Assembly (NCBI RefSeq): GCF_001512305.1
Contig: NZ_LNUT01000003.1
Location: forward strand, 553,374 to 617,373
Source: Arthrobacter sp. EPSL27
GTDB taxonomy: Bacteria > Actinomycetota > Actinomycetes > Actinomycetales > Micrococcaceae
Direction: 5' to 3'
Length of the DNA: 64,000 nucleotides
Numbering within the stretch: position 1 is the first letter of the stretch; each line of letters opens with the position of its first letter. The notes under the pieces are model-generated. The model saw nothing but the letters and a program-made list of their open reading frames with translations. It was not told the DNA's origin and made no database searches. Shown here piece by piece: positions 1-8,089 of this stretch. A program made the translations under genes and the position numbers.

Positions 1-567
1 GTCCTGGACTGGCTCAAGGACACCGGCCAGCTGCTGCCCCCGGCACGGCCCAAAGTGGTGGACCTCGGCACCGGGTCCGGGGCCATCGCCGGCTCCATCG
101 CGCACGAGGTTCCCGGGGCAGAGGTCCACGCCGTGGAATTCAGCGAGTTCGCGCACGCCTGGGCGGCGAAGAACCTGGCGCCGCTCGGCGTCCACCTCAT
201 CCGCGGCGACCTGCGCGATGCCCTGCCCGAGCACAACGGGACCTTCGACGTCGTCGTCTCCAACCCTCCCTACATTCCCGCCGAAGCGGTGCCCAACGAA
301 CCCGAAGTGGCCCTGCACGATCCGCCGGAAGCCCTGTACGGCGGGGGAGCGGACGGCATGGAACTCCCGACGGCGGCCGCAGCCTCCGCAGCCCGGCTGC
401 TGGTCCCCGGGGGCTACTTCGTGATGGAACACGCCGAGGTCCAGTCCGGCTGGATCGCCGCCATGCTGGAGCGCTCCGGCCTCTGGTCCGCCGTGACCAC
501 ACACCGCGACCTCAACGGCAAGGACCGGGCCACCAGCGCCGTCCTCGCCGGTCCGTCCGCCCGCTGA
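1..567 (+). CDS. prmC: Release factor glutamine methyltransferase, 5'-truncated
   Basis: PrmC (HemK) methylates the glutamine of the GGQ motif in peptide release factors RF1 and RF2, using S-adenosylmethionine, in the cytoplasm. The reading frame is open from base 1, so the window lacks the N-terminal helical domain and the start. The part present is the Rossmann methyltransferase domain: the SAM-binding motif DLGTGSGAIA comes first, and the family signature NPPY, which holds the substrate glutamine, follows in VVSNPPYIP. The order prmC then sua5 is conserved in actinobacteria. It is 40 bp upstream of the next gene. Confidence 0.93.
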   Translation, partial: VLDWLKDTGQLLPPARPKVVDLGTGSGAIAGSIAHEVPGAEVHAVEFSEFAHAWAAKNLAPLGVHLIRGDLRDALPEHNGTFDVVVSNPPYIPAEAVPNEPEVALHDPPEALYGGGADGMELPTAAAASAARLLVPGGYFVMEHAEVQSGWIAAMLERSGLWSAVTTHRDLNGKDRATSAVLAGPSAR

Positions 568-607
568 TGATCCGGGCAACCCTCCCAAGTGATGAAAGAA
601 TGGGCCA

Positions 608-1348
608 GTGACAACTAGCTACGATTGCACGGCAGCCGAAGAGCGGGCCGCAGGACTTGAACACGCCCAGCGGGCCATCCGCGAGCAGAAGTGCGTGGTC
701 TTCCCCACGGACACCGTGTACGGGATTGCCGCCGATGCGTTCTCGCCCCTCGCCGTGACCCTGCTGCTGGCCTCGAAGGGCCGCAGCCGGAAGATGCCGC
801 CGCCGGTGCTCATCCCGCGGCTCAACGCCCTCGACGGCCTGGCCACGGATGTGCCGGCCGAAGCCCGCCGGCTTGCCGAGGCGTTCTGGCCCGGGGGACT
901 GACGCTCATCCTGCACGCCCAGCCGTCCCTGGACTGGGACCTCGGCGAGACCAAGGGCACGGTGGCCCTGCGGATCCCGGCCGACGAGGTGGCACAGGAC
1001 CTGCTGACCCTCACCGGGCCGCTGGCCGTGTCCTCGGCCAACCGCACCGGCCAGGCAGCGGCGCAGACCGCCGCCGAAGCTGAAGCCCAGCTCGCCGAGT
1101 CCGTGGAGGTCTACCTCGAAGGCGGGCCGCGTCCGGCCGAAGGCGCCGAGGCGGTGCCGTCCACCATCGTCGACGCCACCTCACTGCCGCTGCGCGTCGT
1201 GCGCCAGGGTGCGATCAGCCTCGCCCGGCTCCGTGAAGTGGTCCCGGAGGTGCTGGGCGTGGACGAACAGCCCCCCGCCGCAGGCGGAGGAACAGGGGCA
1301 GACCCGGCCGGCGAAGAACCCGCCGACGAGCCGGCCGGAACCGCATGA
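608..1348 (+). CDS. tsaC: L-threonylcarbamoyladenylate synthase (Sua5/YrdC/YwlC)
   Basis: Makes threonylcarbamoyl-AMP from threonine, bicarbonate and ATP, the first step of the t6A modification at position 37 of ANN-decoding tRNAs. The YrdC fold fills most of the 246 residues. Family landmarks are the N-terminal FPTDTVYGIAADA segment, the KGRSRKMP loop, and the SSANRTGQ segment near residue 140. The last 30 residues are low-complexity Ala/Pro/Gly/Glu and are not a Sua5 C-terminal domain. The GTG start is preceded by AAGAAT six bases upstream, a possible leaderless promoter. The stop overlaps the next start by 4 nt (ATGA), so the two genes are probably translationally coupled. Confidence 0.92.
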   Translation: MTTSYDCTAAEERAAGLEHAQRAIREQKCVVFPTDTVYGIAADAFSPLAVTLLLASKGRSRKMPPPVLIPRLNALDGLATDVPAEARRLAEAFWPGGLTLILHAQPSLDWDLGETKGTVALRIPADEVAQDLLTLTGPLAVSSANRTGQAAAQTAAEAEAQLAESVEVYLEGGPRPAEGAEAVPSTIVDATSLPLRVVRQGAISLARLREVVPEVLGVDEQPPAAGGGTGADPAGEEPADEPAGTA

Positions 1349-2112
1349 CCCTCGAACGGCAGCGCGTCCCCGTCCTCGACGTGGACGCCACACCCCTGAC
1401 GGTGCCGGAGCTGACAGAGGTGCTCACCCGCTACGTGGCCGAGGGCACCATCCGCACGGTCGTCGGGCACAACCTCCACAGCGTCACCCTGTGCCATTCG
1501 GATCCGGCGTTCCGCCGGTTCTACGACCAAAGCGACGTGGTGCTGATCGACGGCGCCCCCGTGCTCATGCTGTGGTCCCGCGGCAGCCAGGCCCGGCCGG
1601 ACGGTATTCCCGTCATGGACTACCGGCTCGGCTCCACCGACTGGATTCCCGCCCTGGCGGATGTCAGCGGGCTGGAGCGGATTGCCGTGATCGGCGCCGG
1701 GCCGGTGGCGAACTCCCAGGCGGTGGCCCGGCTTGCCGCAGTGGTACCGGGCGCCCGGGTGGCCGGAATGCCCGGCGAGGGCTGGAACACGGACCTGGAA
1801 GAGTCGGCCGTGGCCTGGCTGTCGGAGTTCCGGCCGCAACTGGTTCTGCTCGGGCTCGGCATGCCGCTGCAGGAGCAGGTGCTCACCCGCCGGCTGGGGG
1901 AGCTGCCCCCGGCCGTCTACTGCGCCGTGGGCGGGGCGATCGAGCAGATTGCCGGGATCCAGAAGCTTGCACCGCGGTGGCTGGGACGCCTCGGCCTGGA
2001 ATGGGCCTGGCGCCTGGTCCTGCACCCGCGGCGCGTCGCCTACCGGGTTTTCGGTGAGCCGTGGCTGCTCGCCGGCCTGCTGGTCCGCCGCCGGCTACAG
2101 CCCAGGGGTTAG
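1345..2112 (+). CDS. WecG/TagA/CpsF family glycosyltransferase
   Basis: GT26-family enzymes add the second sugar (N-acetylmannosamine or its acid) to polyprenyl-diphospho-GlcNAc, for example in the wall teichoic acid linkage unit. The 255 residues match the family: GHNLHSVTL near the start, a DGAPVLML segment with the conserved Asp, GAGPVANSQAV for nucleotide-sugar binding, and GLGMPLQEQVL. No membrane segment is evident; the family is cytosolic and peripheral. It is coupled to the preceding sua5-type gene by a 4-nt overlap and meets the next gene tail to tail with a 4-nt overlap. A WecA-like gene 1.2 kb away could supply its acceptor. The exact sugar cannot be read from sequence. Confidence 0.88.
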   Translation: MTLERQRVPVLDVDATPLTVPELTEVLTRYVAEGTIRTVVGHNLHSVTLCHSDPAFRRFYDQSDVVLIDGAPVLMLWSRGSQARPDGIPVMDYRLGSTDWIPALADVSGLERIAVIGAGPVANSQAVARLAAVVPGARVAGMPGEGWNTDLEESAVAWLSEFRPQLVLLGLGMPLQEQVLTRRLGELPPAVYCAVGGAIEQIAGIQKLAPRWLGRLGLEWAWRLVLHPRRVAYRVFGEPWLLAGLLVRRRLQPRG

Positions 2113-3005
2113 AACTTCTGGTCCTTGAGGGGGCCGAAGCCCTTGCCGCGCAGTCCGGCGGAAAAGGCCCCGAACCAGTCGGCCAGGCCGCGGAGGTCGC
2201 CGCGGCGCAGGAAGTACCCGAGGTAGCCGCCAACATCGGCGACCAGGGACTTGGCCCGGAAGTGGCGGCGGATCAGGTAGCCGCGGTTCCGGTAGTAGAA
2301 GTAACGTTTGAACGCCGACTCCGGCACGATCACATGCCACCGGGCGCCGAACACGTGCTGCGTCTCGGAAAAGGCGTGCGGGTGCGTGATCGCTGTCGTC
2401 GTGACGGTGCCGAACCGGATGCCGGCCTTGCGGAGCCTGATGGTGAAGTCCACTTCGTCGCCGCGGATGAACAGGCGCATGTCCGGCAGGCCCACCTTGA
2501 AGAAGACATCCGAGCGGATCAGCGCACCGTTGAAGAAATGGCCGTCGTTGGGCAGGAAACCGAGTTTCTCCACCTCGGCCCGGTCGTGGGTGACTTTGCC
2601 GGCGAGGCGGAAGAAGAAGGAGAGCCGGTCCGGGTGGCCCGGGGCCACCACCAGCGGGACCACTGCCTCAAGATCGCGGGCCTCAGCCTCCCGGACCAGG
2701 GTGGCGAGGCACTCCGGATCGGCAGGTTCGGCGTCGTCGTCCATCATCCAGATCCAGTCGGCGCCCGTGGCGACCGCTTTAAGGATGGCAAGCGAGAACC
2801 CGCCCGCGCCGCCGAGGTTCGCCTCGGACCGGACATACTCCACGTTTGCATGCGCTTCCGCCACATCCTTGGCGGGGACCGTACCGGAATCGACGAGGCA
2901 GATCGAGCGGACCGATGCCGTCTGGTTGTTGATGGCGTCCAGCAGGACCGCCAGCTCCCGGGGACGGTCAAACGTCACGGCAGCAACTGCAACCGACAGG
3001 GTCAT
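2109..3005 (-). CDS. Family 2 glycosyltransferase (GlfT1/rhamnosyltransferase-like)
   Basis: A 298-residue GT-A inverting transferase. It shows the N-terminal VAVAAVTFDRP strand, NLGGAGGF near residue 63, the metal-binding DDD at about 89-91 (WMMDDDAEP), and a GDEVDF acidic motif toward the C-terminus. That set is typical of actinobacterial galactofuranosyl- and rhamnosyltransferases that act on polyprenyl-linked wall precursors. No membrane helices are clear. The ATG follows an AAAGGA ribosome-binding site. It is convergent with the TagA-like gene, overlapping it by 4 nt, and divergent from the WecA-like gene across 296 bp. A role in the same surface glycan is inferred from context; donor sugar unknown. 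Confidence 0.85.
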   Translation of the reverse strand: MTLSVAVAAVTFDRPRELAVLLDAINNQTASVRSICLVDSGTVPAKDVAEAHANVEYVRSEANLGGAGGFSLAILKAVATGADWIWMMDDDAEPADPECLATLVREAEARDLEAVVPLVVAPGHPDRLSFFFRLAGKVTHDRAEVEKLGFLPNDGHFFNGALIRSDVFFKVGLPDMRLFIRGDEVDFTIRLRKAGIRFGTVTTTAITHPHAFSETQHVFGARWHVIVPESAFKRYFYYRNRGYLIRRHFRAKSLVADVGGYLGYFLRRGDLRGLADWFGAFSAGLRGKGFGPLKDQKF

Positions 3006-3301
3006 CGAGTGTTCCTTTCAGCACGGCCGCCGGTGGTTTTCCGCCCGGCAATGGGCCGTGTGACGCGAAGACAGGTGGCCATTGGCATTAGTATCTTGAC
3101 TAGAGTCCACTGTAATACAGCCCTGTCAGGCACCACGCACTGCCTGCCCTGCGCACGGCGACGGAGAAGTTTCATTTACCGCACGACAGACCCACAGCAG
3201 CTAAGTTCACCCCACCACCGGCGCCGCGCAGCATCACCGCGGGTCCGTTCCGGCGAACCGGGTGTGCCCTGCGCCAGCCCCTCCGGACGGGTGTCTCCGC
3301 A
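3006..3301. promoter_or_regulatory. Divergent intergenic region between GT2 and WecA-like genes
   Basis: This 296-bp gap holds no convincing ORF. An AT-rich patch at about 3086-3118 stands out from the GC-rich surroundings. It contains TTGACT (3096-3101), TAGTAT (3090-3095) and TAATAC (3113-3118) on the plus strand and TACTAA-type hexamers on the minus strand. None pairs with another at ideal spacing. I read it as the shared divergent promoter region without assigning a start site. Confidence 0.35.
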
Positions 3302-4435
3302 GTGATTATGTACCTGCTCATGATGCTCTCAGCGGCAGTCGTGAGCTACACAGCAACCTGGGGTGCCCGCTACGTCGGCAACCGGATGGAGCTGTTCTCC
3401 CCGATCCGCAGCAGGGACATGCACTCGACCCCTGTATCCCGGCTCGGCGGCCTGGGCATCTTTGCAGGGCTGTCCGTCGGCCTGGTGGTGGCCAGCCAGT
3501 CGTTCTTCGTCAAGGACATCTTCCGGAACAACGACGCCCCCTGGGGGATCCTTGCCGGGTCGGCAGTGATCGTCCTGGTGGGGGTGGCGGACGACCTGCT
3601 GGACCTGCGCTGGTGGGTCAAACTCATCGGCCAAAGCGCAGCGGCCCTGGTGGTTGCGCTCTGGGGCGTTCGGATGACCATCATCCCGTTTATCCCCGAA
3701 CCGTTCGTGATCGAGAACGAGGCCGTCAGCATCGCCCTGACGGCGGGTCTGATCGTGACCACCATGAACGCGTTCAACTTCATCGACGGGCTGGACGGAC
3801 TGGCGGCCGGCGTGGCCATCATCGGCGGAACGGCGTTTTTCCTGACGGCCTACTGGGTGCACCGGACGGCCGTGCTGCTGGACCGCTCGGACCTGGCCAC
3901 CCTGCTGACAGCCGTGCTGGTGGGTGCCTGCATCGGATTCCTGCCGCACAACTGGTTTCCCGCCAAGATCTTTATGGGCGACTCCGGCGCCATGCTGATC
4001 GGCCTGATCATGGCCTCGGCGGGTATTGTCTCCACCGGGCAGATCAGCTCCGGGCTGTACGACCGGGCCAACGGTATCCCCACGATCATTCCCATCCTGC
4101 TGCCCTTCGCCGTGCTGTTCCTGCCCCTGCTGGACCTGTGCCTGGCCGTGGTGCGGCGCACCGCGCTGGGACGCTCGCCGTGGTCGGCGGACCGCGGGCA
4201 CCTGCACCACAAACTCCTCGACATCGGGTACTCGCACCGGGGCGCCGTGATCATGATGTACCTGTGGACCTGCGTGCTGGCGTTCGGCGGCCTGGCCTTC
4301 GCGATTTTCCCCTGGCAGATTGTCCTCGTGGCGGATTTTGCCGCTATGGCGGTCATGGCCGTTGTGACGGCGTGGCCGTACCTGCGCAACAAAGCTCCGG
4401 CTCGTGGCCCCCGGTCGTCAGCAGAAGGCGAGTGA
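3302..4435 (+). CDS. wecA: Undecaprenyl-phosphate GlcNAc-1-phosphate transferase (WecA/TagO-like)
   Basis: Transfers a UDP-linked N-acetylhexosamine 1-phosphate to polyprenyl phosphate in the membrane, starting synthesis of a lipid-linked glycan. The 377 residues contain about ten hydrophobic segments and all the catalytic landmarks of the MraY/WecA superfamily: DDLLD (DDxxD) near residue 98, NAFNFIDGLDGL, the KIFMGDSGAML loop, and HLHHKLLD (HxHH) near residue 300, which marks the WecA rather than MraY branch. GTG at 3302 is used; an in-frame ATG lies two codons later. In mycobacteria the equivalent gene (rfe) also lies between sua5 and atpI. A hairpin terminator follows. Confidence 0.9.
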   Translation: MIMYLLMMLSAAVVSYTATWGARYVGNRMELFSPIRSRDMHSTPVSRLGGLGIFAGLSVGLVVASQSFFVKDIFRNNDAPWGILAGSAVIVLVGVADDLLDLRWWVKLIGQSAAALVVALWGVRMTIIPFIPEPFVIENEAVSIALTAGLIVTTMNAFNFIDGLDGLAAGVAIIGGTAFFLTAYWVHRTAVLLDRSDLATLLTAVLVGACIGFLPHNWFPAKIFMGDSGAMLIGLIMASAGIVSTGQISSGLYDRANGIPTIIPILLPFAVLFLPLLDLCLAVVRRTALGRSPWSADRGHLHHKLLDIGYSHRGAVIMMYLWTCVLAFGGLAFAIFPWQIVLVADFAAMAVMAVVTAWPYLRNKAPARGPRSSAEGE

Positions 4436-4442
4436 GCCGCGG

Positions 4443-4472
4443 CCCGCGGGACCTCGTGGTTCCGCGGGTTTT
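4443..4472 (+). terminator. Rho-independent terminator after the WecA-like gene
   Basis: An 11-bp stem (4443-4453 with 4458-4468, one G-U pair) closes a TCGT loop and is followed by TTTT. It begins 8 bp after the WecA-like stop and separates that gene from the atp operon promoter. Confidence 0.7.
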
Positions 4473-4499
4473 CCCAATAATTTCTATCTCATGTAGAAT
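4471..4499 (+). promoter_or_regulatory. Candidate atp operon promoter
   Basis: TTCCCA (4471-4476), a 17-nt spacer, then TAGAAT (4494-4499) give a plausible sigma-70-type promoter directly after the terminator. The predicted start near 4506 lies upstream of either candidate atpI start, so the ATP synthase operon would be transcribed independently of the glycan genes. Confidence 0.5.
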
Positions 4500-4562
4500 T
4501 CAGGTGCGGCACTTCGCCGCGCCACTTTGACCAGCAGCCAGCCTCTCGACGATTGGGATCTT

Positions 4563-5048
4563 ATGACCTCCGACGCCGACCCCGGACCTCCGTCCGGCGC
4601 CGGACGAGTTGGTCTCTCAGGTCCCACAAAATCATTGTGGCTGCGCCTGCTGGCCCTGAGTTCCGCCGTCGGCGGGGGCGCCCTGCTGCTCACCAGCCTG
4701 GCGGCGCTCCTGATCGGAGGCACGGCCGCCGCGCTGTCCTGCCTCTTCGGCGGGGCACTGGTGATCGCCTTCTTCGCTATTAGCCTCCTGGTGGGCCACT
4801 TCGGCGGCCGGAACCATTCCTCCGGAGCCATCGGCCTGTTCGCGGCCACCTACTTCATTAAAGTCGTCGGCTTTGCCGTTGTGCTGTTCGCCATCGGCAG
4901 CCCCGAGTGGCTGGACGGCCGCTGGTTCCTGGCCGGCGCCGTCGTGACCGTGGTCCTCTGGCAGGCTGCGGAGATCTACGGCTTCAGCAAGGCACGGCTC
5001 CAGCTGTACAACGACCCCGAGACGCCGGAAGGCGGTACCCATGTTTAG
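4563..5048 (+). CDS. atpI: ATP synthase protein I-like membrane protein (AtpI family)
   Basis: A 161-residue protein with a polar N-terminus of about 22 residues and four hydrophobic segments: LLALSSAVGGGALLLTSLAA, a second through ALVIAFFAISLLV, a third through TYFIKVVGFAVVLFAI, and a fourth near WFLAGAVVTVVLW. This is the AtpI pattern. AtpI is non-essential and is thought to assist Fo assembly or Mg2+/Ca2+ handling. ATG 4563 is chosen. An in-frame TTG at 4527 would add 12 residues, and neither has a good ribosome-binding site. It is the first gene of the atp operon and overlaps the next gene by 8 nt. Confidence 0.75.
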   Translation: MTSDADPGPPSGAGRVGLSGPTKSLWLRLLALSSAVGGGALLLTSLAALLIGGTAAALSCLFGGALVIAFFAISLLVGHFGGRNHSSGAIGLFAATYFIKVVGFAVVLFAIGSPEWLDGRWFLAGAVVTVVLWQAAEIYGFSKARLQLYNDPETPEGGTHV

Positions 5049-5370
5049 CCGCAAAGTCCGCCGCACCGACAAGCCCGCCACCCCCAAAACCACAGCCGGA
5101 GCCCCCGGTGTTTCTGCCGACGGGGAAGACGGCGGATACAACGCCGGCATCGCCGTCTTCAGCTACATTGTTGGCGGAATCCTCGTCTGGAGTTTGATAG
5201 GGTGGGGTCTGGATAATCTGTGGGGAACCCGCTGGATTGTGCTCGCAGGCGCCCTGCTTGGAGCCGCGGGAGGGTTCTATCTTTCTCATATGCACGGCCT
5301 CACCAGCCCGGACAAGTCCGCTGGTGGGGACAATGCTGCACGTGGCCCGTCCAAGGACGAGGATCAGTAA
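5041..5370 (+). CDS. AtpZ/AtpI family protein
   Basis: A 109-residue protein with a Lys/Pro/Ala-rich cytoplasmic N-terminus of about 45 residues, then two transmembrane helices joined by a short loop. The pattern SLIGWGLDNLWGTRWIVLAG followed by LLGAAGGFYL matches the ATPase_gene1 (AtpZ) family found at the head of many atp operons; AtpZ with AtpI has been proposed to form a Mg2+/Ca2+ channel. The last 20 residues are charged and polar. ATG 5041 overlaps the end of atpI by 8 nt. Having both AtpI-like and AtpZ-like genes before atpB is the usual two-gene head of such operons. Confidence 0.78.
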   Translation: MFSRKVRRTDKPATPKTTAGAPGVSADGEDGGYNAGIAVFSYIVGGILVWSLIGWGLDNLWGTRWIVLAGALLGAAGGFYLSHMHGLTSPDKSAGGDNAARGPSKDEDQ

Positions 5371-5461
5371 TGCCAAATAATTTCACAGGGGGAGAGCGCG
5401 ACAGCAACGTCGCCTTTCCCCGACCGACGCCCAATGATGGACACTGCAGAGAGGAAACGCG

Positions 5462-6262
5462 TTGATCGCGCTTGCGCTCCCGGCCCAAGATTCAGGAACT
5501 TTTACGCCTCCTGGAATTGATGAAATGCACCTGCCGGCAATCCTGCCGTGGGGGGCGGCCGACGGATTCTCCAAGCAGATGCTGCTGGTAATCCTTTCGG
5601 TCATTATTATCGCCACATTCTTTCTGCTAGCTGCCCGCAAGGGCCAGCTTGTTCCCGGCAAACTGCAGTTCGCCGGCGAGGCCGCCTATGGCTTCGTCCG
5701 CAACGGCATTGCCAAGGACATCATCGGCGGCAAAGACTTCATGAAGTATGTTCCGCTGCTCTTCAGCCTGTTCTTCTTCATTCTTCTGAACAACATCTAC
5801 GGTGCAATTCCGCTGATCCAGCTCCCGACCTTTTCGCACGTCGGCGGCGCCTATGTGATGGCCGGAATCGTGTACGTCACCTGGATCGCCATCGGCATCA
5901 AGAAGAACGGCCTGAGGTACTTCAAGCTGGCCACCGTGCCCTCCGGAGTCCCGGTCTACATTCTTCCGATCGTCATTCCGATCGAGATCATCTCCAACTT
6001 CCTGGTCCGCCCCGTCACGCACAGCCTCCGTTTGTTCGCGACCATGCTGGCCGGCCACCTGATCGTGATGATCGCCGGGTCGGGCATCGAGTTCCTCATC
6101 ATGCAGGAGAATTTCCTGCTGAAGGGCACCTCGCTCCTGGTCCTCGGCGGAGCGATCGCCATGTACATGCTGGAAGCGCTGATCATGGTCCTGCAGGCCT
6201 ACGTGTTCACCCTGCTGACCGCCATCTACATCGAAGGCGCGCTGCACGCGGACAGCCACTAG
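5462..6262 (+). CDS. atpB: F1Fo ATP synthase subunit a
   Basis: Subunit a forms the two proton half-channels next to the c ring. The 266 residues contain at least five strongly hydrophobic segments. The essential arginine lies in the conserved fourth-helix region SLRLFATMLAGHLIV, and the C-terminal helix ends in LLTAIYIEGALH. The TTG start is supported by AGAGAGGA at 5448-5455, six bases upstream. A 91-bp gap separates it from the AtpZ-like gene. Confidence 0.95.
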   Translation: MIALALPAQDSGTFTPPGIDEMHLPAILPWGAADGFSKQMLLVILSVIIIATFFLLAARKGQLVPGKLQFAGEAAYGFVRNGIAKDIIGGKDFMKYVPLLFSLFFFILLNNIYGAIPLIQLPTFSHVGGAYVMAGIVYVTWIAIGIKKNGLRYFKLATVPSGVPVYILPIVIPIEIISNFLVRPVTHSLRLFATMLAGHLIVMIAGSGIEFLIMQENFLLKGTSLLVLGGAIAMYMLEALIMVLQAYVFTLLTAIYIEGALHADSH

Positions 6263-6369
6263 GCACCCGGCCGGCCGGCTAACGGCGGGCAGGCACCCAC
6301 AAACTTCCCCTCGGGGGATGAAGCACACCAAACAACCTGCCACACAGATGGCATCTTGAAAGGAAAAAA

Positions 6370-6573
6370 ATGGAAGGCAATCTCAACCTCGTAGGTTACG
6401 GTCTGTCCGCAATCGGCGGTGGTATCGGTGTTGGTCTCGTGTTCGCCGCTTACATCAACGGCGTTGCACGTCAGCCGGAGGCACAGCGTGTCCTCCAGCC
6501 GATCGCATTCCTCGGCCTCGCGCTGACTGAAGCCCTCGCCATCCTCGGCCTGGTCTTCGCATTCGTTCTTTAG
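6370..6573 (+). CDS. atpE: F1Fo ATP synthase subunit c
   Basis: The proteolipid of the rotor ring, 67 residues folded as a helical hairpin. The first helix carries the glycine-rich packing motif (IGGGIGVG, residues 15-22), the polar loop is ARQPE (33-37), and the ion-binding carboxylate is Glu54 in [10 protein letters not shown]. No glutamine or serine cluster typical of Na+ rings is seen around Glu54, so H+ is the likely ion. A strong GAAAGGA ribosome-binding site precedes the ATG, in keeping with the high copy number of c in the complex. There is a 107-bp gap to atpB. Confidence 0.96.
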   Translation: MEGNLNLVGYGLSAIGGGIGVGLVFAAYINGVARQPEAQRVLQPIAFLGLALTEALAILGLVFAFVL

Positions 6574-6630
6574 TCTGAACTTTAGAACCAAGCGAACATC
6601 CAGAACCGAGTAGATAAGGACGGGTGAATT

Positions 6631-7179
6631 ATGAATCAGCTGATCATCTCAGCCGCCACAGAGGGCGCCAACCCTCTGGTTCCCAATCCCTGGGAGATGC
6701 TTGTTGTCTTCGCCGGCTTCGCTGTTCTCATGTTCATCGTGGTCAAGTACGTTGTCCCGATGTTCGAGAAGACCTTCGCCGAGCGTGCCGAGGCCATTGA
6801 GGGCGGCATTGCCAAGGCTGAAAAGGCCCAGGCAGAGGCTTCCGCTGCGCTCGAAGAGTACAAGCAGCAGCTCACGGATGCCCGCGCCGAGGCCAACCGC
6901 ATCCGCGAGGAAGCACGTGCCGAAGGCGCCCAGATCCTTGCGGATCTGAAGGAGAAGGCAGCTGCAGAGTCTGCCCGCATCACGGCACAGGCACACGCGG
7001 CCATCCAGTCCGAGCGCCAGGCGGCCGTTGTGTCGCTGCGCACGGAGGTGGGCACGCTGGCCACCACGCTGGCAGGCCGCATCGTCGGCGAGTCTCTCGA
7101 GGACTACGCGCGTTCGGCCCGTGTGGTTGACCGCTTCCTGGCAGATCTGGAGAACCAGAACGCAGGTGCAGCTAAGTAA
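6631..7179 (+). CDS. atpF: F1Fo ATP synthase subunit b
   Basis: Peripheral stalk subunit, 182 residues. One N-terminal membrane helix (MLVVFAGFAVLMFIVVKYVV, about residues 23-42) is followed by a long Ala/Glu/Lys/Arg-rich coiled coil to the C-terminus, which dimerises and holds delta and F1. Length is normal for an unfused b subunit, so this operon does not carry the b-delta fusion seen in mycobacteria. The stop TAA shares its last A with the atpH start codon. Confidence 0.95.
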   Translation: MNQLIISAATEGANPLVPNPWEMLVVFAGFAVLMFIVVKYVVPMFEKTFAERAEAIEGGIAKAEKAQAEASAALEEYKQQLTDARAEANRIREEARAEGAQILADLKEKAAAESARITAQAHAAIQSERQAAVVSLRTEVGTLATTLAGRIVGESLEDYARSARVVDRFLADLENQNAGAAK

Positions 7180-8003
7180 TGGCAGGTGTATCGAGCGAAT
7201 CGCTGACTACGGCTCTGGTGGCGCTGGAAGCGAAGCTTCCCTTTGCCTCGCTGCAGTTGGCTAAGGAACTCTTCGGAATCCTGGGAATTGTGGACAGCTC
7301 GGCCGGCCTGCGCCGTGCCCTGACTGACCCGTCCCGCAGCGGGGAAGAGAAGTCGGCGCTTATCAAGCAGCTCTTCAGCGGGAAAGTCTCCGCGGACGCT
7401 GTGGACATCGCGAGCGGACTGGCCGGTTCACGCTGGGCATCCGCCCGTGACATCGGCGATGCACTCGAGACTCTTGCCGCTTCGGTGGTCATCGCCGTAG
7501 CTGAGAACAAGTCTGCCGTCTCTGCCTCCGGTATCAGCGGCCTGGAAGCGCTGGAGAACGATCTGTTCTCCTTCAACCAGGCCGTCGAGGCCAACCACGA
7601 GGTGCAGCGTGCTGTGTCCGAACCGCAGGCGAGCACGGCTGCCAAGGTGGCCCTCGCTGAAAAGCTGGTGCCGAGTGCAAGCGAGGAAGCGAAAGTCCTT
7701 ATCGGACAGGCAGTCTCGCAGCCGCGCGGCCTCAAGGTCACCAAGCTCGTTCGTCGGTTTGCCGAGCTCGCAGCCAAGCGCCAGCAGCGCTGGATTGCCA
7801 CGGTCAGCGTCACCCGTCCGCTGACGGAGACACAGGCCAGCCGTCTGCAGGCGGGGCTGAACGCCCTCTACGGGCGCGAGCTCAAGATCAACACGAACGT
7901 TGACCCGGCACTGATCGGTGGCCTCCGGATCCAGGTAGGGGATGAAGTGGTTGACGCTTCGGTACTCGCCCGCCTGGGCCAGCTCCACCGCCAGATCGCC
8001 TAG
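7179..8003 (+). CDS. atpH: F1Fo ATP synthase subunit delta, extended form
   Basis: Delta links the b stalk to the crown of F1. At 274 residues it is about 95 longer than the ordinary 180-residue form. The extra length appears to be a second copy of the N-terminal helical domain: residues 31-101 and 129-199 align without gaps and I count 17 identities in 71 positions, including an initial Leu-Phe and a final Leu-Ala-Ala. The C-terminal domain (from about 200) carries the usual LTETQASRLQAGLNALYGRE and the IGGLRIQVGDEVVDASV ending. It overlaps atpF by one base. Long delta subunits are known in other actinobacteria. Confidence 0.93.
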   Translation: MAGVSSESLTTALVALEAKLPFASLQLAKELFGILGIVDSSAGLRRALTDPSRSGEEKSALIKQLFSGKVSADAVDIASGLAGSRWASARDIGDALETLAASVVIAVAENKSAVSASGISGLEALENDLFSFNQAVEANHEVQRAVSEPQASTAAKVALAEKLVPSASEEAKVLIGQAVSQPRGLKVTKLVRRFAELAAKRQQRWIATVSVTRPLTETQASRLQAGLNALYGRELKINTNVDPALIGGLRIQVGDEVVDASVLARLGQLHRQIA

Positions 8004-8089
8004 CCAGCCGGACAAGCACAACTTAACGTAACGAAACCCCGGTCATCGTGAGCAACGATGATCACGAAACAGGAGAGCAGGGACTGCAG

